In this document: positions 17,701 to 25,384 of the stretch, piece by piece
Layout of the letters: every line of letters begins with the position of its first letter
Position numbering within the stretch: position 1 is the stretch's first letter
Assembly: GCA_026388655.1 (NCBI GenBank)
Contig: JAPLJI010000017.1
Coordinates: 1 to 38,885, forward strand
Reading direction: 5' to 3'
DNA from: Pseudomonadota bacterium
GTDB lineage: Bacteria; Desulfobacterota; JAPLJL01
Length of the DNA: 38,885 bases
The notes under the pieces: model-generated
The model's database searches: none
The model's input: the letters and a program-made list of their open reading frames with translations, nothing else
Told to the model about the DNA's origin: nothing
Made by a program: the position numbers and the translations under genes

Positions 17701-17981
17701 CCGGCTACAGCCTGAATGGATTTGCCGGCGGGCGCGCCTTCCTTTCGCTCGGTCCCTTCGTTAATCCCAAGCGGATCCGGGAGCTCGCGATCGCGCAGGG
17801 GTCCTGGAGCCCGTCGGCGGATGAAATGTACGCTTACCTTGACCTGATTTATCAGGTTAAGGATTCCCGGTTTGAGTTTGAACATATCCATCCGTCGACC
17901 AACTGGAACCCGGTCCCGGTTTTGTCGGAAGACCGGGTCCTGGTTCCCGCGGGGATGTATGGAATCGAGGTTTTAAGGTAG
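14772..17981 (+). CDS. Large beta-propeller-domain lipoprotein, sigma-54 controlled
   Basis: About 1069 residues. A lipoprotein signal peptide ends in VILFISC, so the protein should be anchored in a membrane, probably the outer one. The body resembles secreted proteins with a C-terminal beta-propeller distantly related to WD40 (the COG4880-type family). Repeated units of the form 'VVVLDVKNPERIEIVSELPL', 'LYIFDVSNPDQPNLLST', 'LWILDLSNPANPMVVGEL' and 'VSLFSVEDPTNPRLLDKV' mark successive blades from about residue 245 to 520. The second half has further irregular blades and tyrosine-rich stretches (YYSYLYSNYAF near 800, YYYSYPE, YYYWYGE near 940). No catalytic site is recognised. The ATG at 14772 has GGGGGAG ten bases upstream; an ATG at 14808 is an alternative. 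An in-frame TTG at 14739 lies inside the promoter and is rejected. Ligand binding or envelope sensing is plausible but unproven. Confidence 0.82.
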   Translation: MNNFFPDQNLRRMKIPGILPGLAAAFSVVILFISCSEEKSPGTGTEAPDIPAQAISASTDSQDWTRYLAYSRPPSETVIIESCKNTADFPSLVTPTLEKIVDNGYRSLSEAYYRGGGGIYYGLDTGTPLTGGEKNPVPAASQSQSPPERAVAEPDIYALGDNLLFTLNIYRGLQAIKTNNPENLQYAGGVYIPGFPNELYLKGNLVISTVAGFKPGYGWSSMNAPALNGGDPLSEALTKYLEGKVVVLDVKNPERIEIVSELPLPGTLIESRIVGDILYAVTFTPESIIISSFNLAGAPDLQAVDQEIISFPTNWDWSLLAYTHLYVNPQYLYISVPVSVAGGYEYSENTEIHCLDISDPGGQIAARGTLNISGHVADQFKMDLYQQTFRVIAGDWNGNNNLYIFDVSNPDQPNLLSTKPIGTFESLFATRFDGSRAYIVTYQRKDPLWILDLSNPANPMVVGELTVPGWSQYIEPLGDRLVALGVDDEGGGRRASVSLFSVEDPTNPRLLDKVTVGSDYSTSYGYADYKAFNVLPDQNLIMLPWSDYQGFGWWGYRMEDQVTLIDLLRDQLKERGSLAHIGTVERPFLADNHAFILSQSAVQIASIDDRDHPQTLSLLRLLRSAKTIVPAGKFALVEDENNWWEVIRLGDSGLKPTARVKISGSAVSIMGDAEGLYIIRETEAVDADHPSQTEVHRLLIPENGQPQVTGCFAFPSDLHFSPQTLISLSGSRLGFYGSVSRWSDSYSGDVTIVKAAEPDWYYKEGVLVLEAAEAGTIAPAKFIEIQNPSASPGYYSYLYSNYAFTPLVRGQHLYLTVSETIEPQNYYYSYPETVTTTYYAGRLDLADPEHPSLLLVNIPGGLLYVSENEEKLFYQKTQLKLLQTPDGWPFYQSDYFLGACRYDTQGFQAGDEIALSGYPAVSFNDANALLLSGTPYYYWYGENSGEPAPEQKLSLIKTDDIADLQIVDSLALPAFEAGYSLNGFAGGRAFLSLGPFVNPKRIRELAIAQGSWSPSADEMYAYLDLIYQVKDSRFEFEHIHPSTNWNPVPVLSEDRVLVPAGMYGIEVLR

Positions 17982-18081
17982 GGATTCACTAACCGCCCAC
18001 CAAGCTCCTGGCCCCGGGATTCGGGCCCAATTCGGGTGCCATCCATCCCGGAGCCGGGATAAATGAACTCCCTACCCAACA

Positions 18082-18114
18082 AAAAAGGCCTGGGATACTC
18101 TCCCAGGCCTTTTT
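18082..18114. terminator. Strong bidirectional terminator
   Basis: AAAAAGGCCTGGGA (18082-18095), a five-base loop TACTC, then TCCCAGGCCTTTTT (18101-18114). The perfect stem is flanked by A and T runs, so it works in both directions. It ends the propeller lipoprotein transcript and could stop leftward transcription as well. Confidence 0.9.
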
Positions 18115-18134
18115 GTATTTATTCGGGGCGGGCG

Positions 18135-18212
18135 TTACTTCGCTTCGATCCTGATTTCCTTGGCTTTAGCCTTCTCCGCCGTGGGAATCCAGAGCTCCTG
18201 AACCAAATCTTT
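18135..18212 (-). pseudogene. Possible remnant of a small heat-shock protein (Hsp20) C-terminus
   Basis: On the minus strand 22-24 codons read (KDL)VQELWIPTAEKAKAKEIR... and end IEAK-stop. This is the form of Hsp20/alpha-crystallin C-terminal tails, with a beta-strand and IP motif followed by E/K-rich KxxEIxIE. An in-frame TAA at 18215-18213 and AT-rich sequence precede it, so the crystallin domain is gone. The placement next to groESL makes a former heat-shock gene plausible. The match is short and made by eye, so it could be chance. The rest of the 17982-18377 gap holds the terminator, the groESL promoter and CIRCE. Confidence 0.35.
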
Positions 18213-18254
18213 TTAAAATAATATATATTATTTAGGTAGTTACATCTTCCGCAC

Positions 18255-18283
18255 TTGACAAACCTAAAAGGCATGATTAATTT
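18255..18283 (+). promoter_or_regulatory. Probable groESL promoter
   Basis: TTGACA at 18255-18260, a 17-base spacer, then TAATTT at 18278-18283. Transcription would begin near 18290, placing the CIRCE operator at the very start of the transcript as in other CIRCE-controlled operons. Confidence 0.6.
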
Positions 18284-18294
18284 AACTAAGTTCA

Positions 18295-18321
18295 TTGGCA
18301 CTCCTCCATAGAGAGTGCTAA
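18295..18321 (+). promoter_or_regulatory. CIRCE operator (HrcA binding site)
   Basis: TTGGCACTC, nine bases, GAGTGCTAA. This is the CIRCE inverted repeat (TTAGCACTC-N9-GAGTGCTAA) with one mismatch in the left arm. It implies heat-inducible control of groESL by the HrcA repressor, which is not encoded in this window. Confidence 0.93.
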
Positions 18322-18377
18322 CAAGAAGTAATATTTATCGATTTTGGGGCAAAAAATCCTAGAAAGGAGGCATACAT

Positions 18378-18668
18378 ATGAAAATACGGCCCCTCAGAGA
18401 CAAAATCCTGGTGAAAAGACTGGCAGAGGAGGAAAAGAGTAAGGGAGGAATCATCATCCCGGACACCGCTAAAGAGAAACCCATGGAAGGTCTGGTGGTA
18501 GCGGTCGGGAGCGGAAAGCTCAATGACGAAGGCAAAGTCATTCCCATGGTGGTCAAGGTCGGAGACCGGATTCTATTCGCCAAGTACTCCGGAACCGAAG
18601 TGAAAATCGAAGGTGACGACCACTTGGTCATCACCGAGGAAGAAATTCTGGGAATTATCGAAAAATAA
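18378..18668 (+). CDS. groES: Co-chaperonin GroES
   Basis: A 96-residue GroES that caps the GroEL ring. It begins [15 protein letters not shown] and carries the mobile loop [18 protein letters not shown] (residues about 17-34), [23 protein letters not shown], and the terminal [11 protein letters not shown]. The length is normal. An AAAGGAGG lies nine bases before the ATG. It is the first gene of the CIRCE-controlled groESL operon. Confidence 0.97.
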   Translation: MKIRPLRDKILVKRLAEEEKSKGGIIIPDTAKEKPMEGLVVAVGSGKLNDEGKVIPMVVKVGDRILFAKYSGTEVKIEGDDHLVITEEEILGIIEK

Positions 18669-18711
18669 TCCGAGCCTTGAGCTCCGGAATACGAAGTGAA
18701 AGGAGGAAAAA

Positions 18712-20358
<1,647 letters not shown>

Positions 20359-20384
20359 ACCAAACTGATAACCGACTCAAACTC

Positions 20385-20422
20385 AAATCCCGGTTCGGGG
20401 AAACCCGAGCCGGGATTTTTTT
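20385..20422 (+). terminator. groEL terminator
   Basis: AAATCCCGG/CCGGGATTT arms with an inner CGGG/CCCG extension and a GAAA-type loop, followed by seven Ts and G. A classical rho-independent terminator 26 bases past the groEL stop. Confidence 0.92.
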
Positions 20423-20431
20423 GTTTCAACC

Positions 20432-20563
20432 CGGAAAATGCAGTTGTTATTTCTTAAAACTTTGTAGTTGCCCGATTTATTTATCCCGACTTCAGAGGGA
20501 TTTATCCCGATACAGGAGGGATCGGGCGCTTTTTAAAACCGCCGATGAATCGGCAGACTACAA
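20432..20563. repeat. BIME-like paired-hairpin repeat, copy 2 (inverted)
   Basis: It starts with CGGAAAATGCAGTTG and TTATTTCTTAA (tail sequence shared with copy 1), then TTTGTAGT (20461-20468), the GCCCGATTTAT...ATCGGGCG arm pair, a CTTTTTAAAA bridge, GCCGATGAATCGGC and ACTACAA (20557-20563). The inner arm contains two extra TTTATCCCGA...AGGGAT units. The rest of the 341-base gap up to 20699 shows no gene. Confidence 0.75.
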
Positions 20564-20699
20564 AAAATTCCATCTGCGAAAGACGGCAATATGAATCCAA
20601 CCGTATTTTCTCGGTTAAAGCGGAAGTTTACAAAAATTATAAAAACTTTCCCGCCTGTTCAACTTGTTCAACCTTTCCCGCTTTTAGCAAAGAAACCTT

Positions 20700-21077
20700 T
20701 TATTCCACGACCTTCCCGCTCCAGACGATCACCGTGTTCATTCCCACATGAACCTTGGCCCGGAGGGTAAGCTCGCAGGGACCTGCGCCCACCCCTTTCA
20801 GCGTCACCTTCATTCCCTCGTGGGGCATAACCCGGCAGTTCTCGGGGTTATCCACCGACCAGTTGGGCAGATTGGCCGCGCTGGGGCTCTCCACTTCGCT
20901 GCCGGAGGGAGCCAGCGCCACGGCTTGAAACTCCAGAACCTGCCCCACCCGGATCGTATCCGGGTACTGACCCGGCCGGGCCTCCATCTTTTCCACGATG
21001 ATGCTTGTGTACGCGCACCCGAAAAGTGAAAAACCGATTGCCAGAATCGCCAGAGTTGATTTTCTCCATCCGCTCAT
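20700..21077 (-). CDS. Small lipoprotein of unknown function
   Basis: A 125-residue protein. The lipoprotein signal peptide starts MSGWRKSTLAILAIG and ends in the lipobox FSLFGC-AYT. The mature part has an Ig/BIG-like look: RVGQVLEFQAVAL near the middle, then LPNWSVDNPENCRV and GVGAGPCELTLRAKV, suggesting a small beta-sandwich. The pattern W-S-V-D-N-P and the closing 'V..GVGAG.CELT' resemble bacterial Ig-like domains, but no family is named with confidence. The ATG at 21077 has a perfect AAGGAGG eight bases upstream, so the longer open frame to 21143 is rejected. The gene stands alone, convergent with groEL. Confidence 0.78.
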   Translation of the reverse strand: MSGWRKSTLAILAIGFSLFGCAYTSIIVEKMEARPGQYPDTIRVGQVLEFQAVALAPSGSEVESPSAANLPNWSVDNPENCRVMPHEGMKVTLKGVGAGPCELTLRAKVHVGMNTVIVWSGKVVE

Positions 21078-21201
21078 TTTCAATCCTCCTTTCTCAAACC
21101 CCATACCGAGATTATCCCTTATTTTCCCGTAGTTGTTAATCACATCTTGCCTCTTTCAAAAACATATCAAAGTTATTTCACCTTCATCTACACCCTCTCC
21201 C

Positions 21202-21306
21202 CCACCCTCCCCCCTCAAGGGGGAGGGAAGTATTGTGGATTTTTTCCTTTATTTTTCCCCCTCCCCTCGTGGGGGGGTTCATCCTGAAGGGATTCACCCT
21301 GAAGGG
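21202..21306. repeat. C/G-rich hairpin followed by a GGGTTCATCCTGAAGGG repeat
   Basis: CCCTCCCCCC pairs with GGGGGAGGG around 21203-21228, and CCCCTCCCCTCGTGGGGGGG follows. At 21275-21306 the words GGTTCATCCTGAAGGGATTC and CACCCTGAAGGG also occur, with small changes, at 25316-25348. These are common-looking intergenic repeats with no gene in them. The rest of 21144-21398 is AT-rich with a GGTGG...CCACC hairpin near 21362-21380. Confidence 0.5.
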
Positions 21307-21398
21307 AAAAAGGGGAGTGGGAAAGAAATAAAATATTTTTAAAAATACGTATGGAAGGACGGTGGATTTTTTGAACCACCTCGGTTATAAATTTAACA

Positions 21399-22541
21399 AT
21401 GCACCCCCGAAAATTTTCTTTTCTTTTTCTTCCGTTCGTCCTCGGCTTCTTCCTCGCCTGCGGCCCGGGCAAACCGGATCTCCCTAAAATGATCCAAGAG
21501 CTTTCCGCCCCGGGAGAATTCGGGGTCGGGCGGGAAACCGCGACCTTCCGGGACCAAAGCCGGCCCACCGATAAAAACGGCGAATACCCCGGGGACCCGA
21601 GCCGGACCCTGGTGACCGAGATCTGGTACCCCACCCGGGAATCCACCGGGACCGCGGAGATCAAAGGCGCTCCCCTGGCCGGCGGGACCTTCCCCCTGGT
21701 GGTTTTCTGCCACGGGTTCATGGGCAACCGCCGCCAGTCCGTCATTATCACCTCCCACCTGGCCAGCCACGGATACATCGTGGCTTCCCCGGATTTTCCC
21801 CTCTCCAACACCTTCGCCCCCGGCGGTCCCACCTCCGACCTGGTGAACCAGCCCGCCGATGTCAGTTTCCTGATCGACTCGCTCCTGGGCTTCTCCTCCC
21901 CGAGCGGAAACCGGTTTTCGGAGGCAATCGATGAAAAAGCCATCGGGGTGAGCGGCCATTCCCTGGGCGGAGGGACCACCATCATGACGGTCTTCGGCTC
22001 CGATGCCGATCCCCGGATCAAGGCGGCCGCGCCCCTGGCTCCCTTCTCCTGTCTGTTCGGGGACGAATTTTATTCCACCGGGGGAGTGCCCATAATTTTC
22101 ATCAGCGGGAGCCGGGATATTTTCACCCGTTTCACCAGCAACGCGTCCCGGTCCTATAACCTGGTTCCCCCGCCCCGCTACCTGGCCGAGATCGCCGGGG
22201 GAACCCATATCGGCTTCACCGATCTCGATATCCCGGAAACCTCCGAGCTGACCCAGGTGATGTTCGGCCTGAGCCCGAACTCGGAGATGGTCCTGGGGTT
22301 TACCCAGCTGATTGAGGTCACCCACGGGAATTTCCTCCAGTGCTCTGACCTTTTCAGCTCCGCCGCCCAATTGGAAGCCATTCCGCAGATCGCCGGCGAT
22401 CTCCAGCGGCGGATCAGCGGGGTCCTCCTGGCGGGGTTCTTCAATCTTTATTTGAGAAATCAGGAGAAATACCGGGACCTGCTGAAGGAAGATATAAATC
22501 AATACCTGCCTGATCTGACCTTGAAATGGCAGGAAAAGTAA
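21399..22541 (+). CDS. Alpha/beta-hydrolase lipoprotein (PAF-acetylhydrolase/chlorophyllase-like)
   Basis: A 380-residue exported hydrolase. The signal peptide (MHPRKFSFLFLPFVLGFFLAC) ends in a lipobox, so the enzyme is lipid-anchored. The fold is alpha/beta-hydrolase: an oxyanion region VVFCHGFMGNRRQS near residue 105, the nucleophile elbow GVSGHSLGGG near 190, an acidic candidate in IIFISGSRDIF near 232, and a histidine in GGTHIGFTD near 265. The EIWYP motif near residue 73 is typical of the platelet-activating-factor acetylhydrolase/chlorophyllase-like group. The substrate is probably an ester but cannot be told. The ATG at 21399 lacks a clear ribosome-binding site. The gene ends nine bases from the end of the convergent chemoreceptor-like gene. 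Confidence 0.85.
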   Translation: MHPRKFSFLFLPFVLGFFLACGPGKPDLPKMIQELSAPGEFGVGRETATFRDQSRPTDKNGEYPGDPSRTLVTEIWYPTRESTGTAEIKGAPLAGGTFPLVVFCHGFMGNRRQSVIITSHLASHGYIVASPDFPLSNTFAPGGPTSDLVNQPADVSFLIDSLLGFSSPSGNRFSEAIDEKAIGVSGHSLGGGTTIMTVFGSDADPRIKAAAPLAPFSCLFGDEFYSTGGVPIIFISGSRDIFTRFTSNASRSYNLVPPPRYLAEIAGGTHIGFTDLDIPETSELTQVMFGLSPNSEMVLGFTQLIEVTHGNFLQCSDLFSSAAQLEAIPQIAGDLQRRISGVLLAGFFNLYLRNQEKYRDLLKEDINQYLPDLTLKWQEK

Positions 22542-22550
22542 TTTCCTTCC

Positions 22551-24389
22551 TTATTTTCCCGGAACGCCCCGGCCGGGCTCAGCCCCGGAAGCCAAAAGCG
22601 ATTTCAACCGATTGCTGATTTCCACCAGGTCCTCGGCCGTCTGGGTGGATAACTTGCTGAGGGACGATCCCTCACTGGCAATCCCGGCTACCCTGGTTGC
22701 GTGCTCGATGATCTTCAGGGTCAGGGTTTCCTGCTGGCTGGTACCCTGGAGAATCCCGTAAACCGTCTCGTTGGCCTTCCGAACCGAGCGGTAAATATTT
22801 TGAAACGAGTCATGGGCCTGGATCATCAGCCCCGACCCGACCCGGGTTTCAGCCAGGTTGCTCTCGATCGCGCCCATGATCTCCCGGGTGCTGGTTTCAA
22901 TCTGCCGGAGGATGGGCCGGATCTGGTCCGCCTCCTTGACGATCAGCTCGGCCAGTCTCCGCATGTTGTCCGCGATCAGCATAAAACCCTTGCCGGCCTC
23001 CCCGGCCTTGGCCCCCTCCAGGGCCGCGTTCAGGGCCAGGACATCGCTCTTATTGGCGATCCCCTCGATCAACTTCAGGATTCTTTCCACCTCCTCGCCG
23101 ACCAGGGAAAGGATTTGGATTCTTTCCCCCACCTCTCCCGCCCTTTCGGCGAAATTCTCGATGCTCTTCCGGAAGAATTCGATGGTCTGGACTCCTTCCT
23201 CCCCGTCCCGGAGAGCGGCCTCAGCCCGCTTCATTACCTGGGTCGAGCCGTCGGAGATCTCCCGCGCCACAACCGAAAGGTCCTCCACCCCGGCCTGCAC
23301 CCCCTTGATGGATTCGGACTGCTGGGCGGCCCCGGCTTCCTGTTTCCGGGAAATCCTCATCATTTCCTCGGTCGAACCGGCCAGGAGGGGAATAATTTCC
23401 CGGATGGTTTTCAAAATGCTTTCCATTTTTTCCGACTGTTTCACCACCTGGCCGACCTTTTGGGCCAGGGCTTCCCGCATCCGGTTGATGGAATCGGCCG
23501 CCTCTCCCAATTCATCCACCGAAACCGGCCGGAGCTCCGGATTAGGATCCAGCGACCCCCGGGCGATCTTCCCGGTTCCGCTCGCTAGTCTCCGCGAATT
23601 CCAGGTAATGTGACGGAGAGCAAAAAATCCCAGCCCCCCGGCATAAATCCCGACCAGAATCGCATTTTCGACCATCCGCAATTTCATCGACTTGATTAAT
23701 TCCTCGGTAATCTGTCCGGAGGAGACCAGGCGATTAACCTGGCTGAAAATGTCCGATCCCAGGAGGTAAATGGAGAGAAAAATAATGAAAAGGAAAGATA
23801 TCCCCAGCTTGGGCCGCAGACCGATCCGGATCAGCCCGGGATGCTGAAAATCCGGAAGGGGGAAACCCACCTCTTCGATCCGGGTTAGCACCGGGGGGAT
23901 GAAAATTATATTGAAAAAAAAGGCAAAGATCGCCGCCATGAAAATCACCACGACAAAATCGGTCAGGAGCAGGAGGTAAGACCCCATCGAAAGATGTTCC
24001 AACCCCGCAAAGCGGGTAATCAGAAAGGCAATAGTCGCTCCGGTTACTCCCAGCGCGATCGTAATCAGGAACGCGGTGTAAGGCCAGTTGACAATTTGTA
24101 CCCCGACCCGGATTCTTTTTTCCGGTTCAAATTTCCGCAATTGACCCGGGTCCTTCTCATAAATAAGGAGAAATTCCGCCAGATCTTTCACCAGGCGGAT
24201 CCCCGCGGTAAGAATTAGCCCCAGAATGATCAAAAGTATCACCAGAAGGACCACGACGGTAATTATCAACTGGGAGGTATTGATGATTGGGTTGGTAAAA
24301 GGTCGGCCAATGTAGCGAAAATAGCTCAGGAACAGGGCCAAGGCCCCAATTACTAGGTTATAAGATATCAGCTTGGCTAAAAATCTCAT
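22551..24389 (-). CDS. Chemoreceptor-like membrane protein (MCP signalling domain), orphan
   Basis: A 612-residue protein. The first 260 residues contain about six membrane helices rather than the usual two helices around a periplasmic sensor domain. A HAMP-like linker follows (about 262-315, SRRLASGTGKIARG...VDELGEAADSINRM). The rest is a long coiled coil with the MCP hairpin near residues 445-480: IEGIANKSDVLALNAALEGA and GEAGKGFMLIADNMRRLAE. The hairpin is recognisable but diverged from the standard (EGAKAGEAG instead of EAARAGEAG). There is no cheB/cheR docking pentapeptide at the C-terminus, and no che gene is nearby, so it may report to a distant pathway or act in something other than chemotaxis. 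A sigma-70-like promoter is seen at 24420-24449; the ATG at 24389 has no Shine-Dalgarno site. Confidence 0.88.
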   Translation of the reverse strand: MRFLAKLISYNLVIGALALFLSYFRYIGRPFTNPIINTSQLIITVVVLLVILLIILGLILTAGIRLVKDLAEFLLIYEKDPGQLRKFEPEKRIRVGVQIVNWPYTAFLITIALGVTGATIAFLITRFAGLEHLSMGSYLLLLTDFVVVIFMAAIFAFFFNIIFIPPVLTRIEEVGFPLPDFQHPGLIRIGLRPKLGISFLFIIFLSIYLLGSDIFSQVNRLVSSGQITEELIKSMKLRMVENAILVGIYAGGLGFFALRHITWNSRRLASGTGKIARGSLDPNPELRPVSVDELGEAADSINRMREALAQKVGQVVKQSEKMESILKTIREIIPLLAGSTEEMMRISRKQEAGAAQQSESIKGVQAGVEDLSVVAREISDGSTQVMKRAEAALRDGEEGVQTIEFFRKSIENFAERAGEVGERIQILSLVGEEVERILKLIEGIANKSDVLALNAALEGAKAGEAGKGFMLIADNMRRLAELIVKEADQIRPILRQIETSTREIMGAIESNLAETRVGSGLMIQAHDSFQNIYRSVRKANETVYGILQGTSQQETLTLKIIEHATRVAGIASEGSSLSKLSTQTAEDLVEISNRLKSLLASGAEPGRGVPGK

Positions 24390-24419
24390 AAAAAAAAGCG
24401 AGTTGATTTAGACAGACAG

Positions 24420-24449
24420 ATTCTATCATTTATCTTTTAAAATCTTCAA
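24420..24449 (-). promoter_or_regulatory. Probable sigma-70 promoter of the chemoreceptor-like gene
   Basis: Minus strand: TTGAAG (24449-24444), an 18-base spacer, TAGAAT (24425-24420), about 31 bases before the gene start. No flagellar sigma-28 pattern is seen. Confidence 0.5.
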
Positions 24450-24468
24450 CCCGGAAAACCACCTAAAA

Positions 24469-24622
24469 GTGGAGCCCTAAGAATCAAGCAACATCTCCAC
24501 AAAGTCTACGACGGGCGGAACCCACCGAAGCTAACCCTCCTACGCTAAAGCTACGAAGGGTTACCCGCCTAAAGCGCGTTCATTTTCTGTAAAACCCGTG
24601 GCCTTTTGCGAAGGCGGGTAAA
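24469..24622. repeat. 150-bp multi-hairpin intergenic repeat, copy A
   Basis: It runs from GTGGAGCCC through GGGCGGAACCCACCGAAGC, CTAACCCTCCTACGCTAAAG, GAAGGGTTACCCGCC and GCGAAGGCGGGTAAA. The same order of words occurs at 36009-36164, so this is one dispersed element and not local low complexity. It contains paired words (GGCGG/CCGCC, AACCCTCC/GGAGGGTT) and can fold into several hairpins. The remainder of the 24390-24749 gap holds the promoter above and no gene. Confidence 0.75.
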
Positions 24623-24749
24623 CTCAAGCTCACGATAGAGGGTATGGCCGCTTTTAGCCCGGGCGGGGGCCGGGTTTGTTCGTTTAGGGGGGAAAGGGAA
24701 AAAAGCTGGAATTTTTTCCGGAAGGAGGTTATAAACAAAATGGTCAAAA

Positions 24750-25112
24750 ATGAACCGGATTCTAAAATCCTTAAAGCAGACATTCTCGAACCCGGACCTC
24801 CTTCCGGATTTCTCCGCTTTCCCGCCATTCCTGGTGCCGAGTTTCAACCTCCTCCTCGAAAAGCAGCCTGACCATTTCGATCCGGTCACCGTGTTTTTTC
24901 TCGAATCCGGCGAGGTCCGGCTCCAACCCGGTTTCGATTACGGCCTGGATCTCACCGTCCGGGCCGACCCCGAAACCTGGGATGAGGTTCTCTCCGGCCG
25001 GAGCACCCTGCTTTCCGAATTCTTCGCCGGCCGGGTGCGGTTCCGCAACCAGCGGACCGCCTGGAATCGCTTTTGCCTTTTAAGTTATTTCCTGAGCCGA
25101 AAAAACCGTTGA
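24750..25112 (+). CDS. Small SCP2-like (sterol-carrier/lipid-binding) domain protein
   Basis: A 120-residue protein that looks like a short SCP2-type lipid-binding domain. The best part is the C-terminal half: YGLDLTVRADPETWDEVLSG followed by RSTLLSEFFAGRVRFRNQR, the 'ADPETWxxxLSGxxxxxxxFxxGRVxxxG' pattern of SCP2 proteins. The N-terminal 35 residues are predicted helical. The gene is shorter than full SCP2 domains, so parts of the sheet may be missing. The ATG at 24750 has GGAGG about 20 bases upstream. That GGAGG is better spaced for an ATG at 24740 in another frame, which gives a frame of only 44 residues without family features. It precedes the MmgE/PrpD gene by 272 bases. Confidence 0.6.
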   Translation: MNRILKSLKQTFSNPDLLPDFSAFPPFLVPSFNLLLEKQPDHFDPVTVFFLESGEVRLQPGFDYGLDLTVRADPETWDEVLSGRSTLLSEFFAGRVRFRNQRTAWNRFCLLSYFLSRKNR

Positions 25113-25172
25113 ATACCTACCAAACAATTCTCTCCCCCTCGAGAGGAAGGGAGAGAGCGCGCGAGGATAAGG

Positions 25173-25270
25173 GTAGTTGCCCAATTTATTTATCCCGATT
25201 TCAGGGGGACTTGTCCCGACTTCAGAGGGATTGGGCATGTTTGAAACCGCCGATAAATCAGCGAACTACA
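25173..25270. repeat. BIME-like paired-hairpin repeat, copy 3
   Basis: GTAGTTGCCCAATTTATTT (25173 on), TATCCCGA...GGGAT inner units, GATTGGGCAT, a TTTGAAACCG bridge, GCCGATAAATCAGC and ACTACAAAA (25265-25273). The arms are slightly decayed compared with copy 4. A GGTTCATCCTGA...CACCCTGAAGGG repeat follows at 25316-25348, shared with 21275-21306. Confidence 0.7.
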
Positions 25271-25384
25271 AAAAAATGCGGACCTCGGTAGCCGTACTTC
25301 CCGGGAGCCCGCAGAGGGGTTCATCCTGAGGGAATTCACCCTGAAGGGCTCCCCTACATCCGGGATAACCAAAGAGGAAAAACC

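Noticed and set aside
24740-24871. Alternative small gene starting at the ATG with the best-spaced GGAGG (24740)
   Set aside because: It gives only 44 codons with no family pattern, while the overlapping frame from 24750 shows an SCP2-like pattern. I kept the latter, though the spacing of the ribosome-binding site is imperfect.
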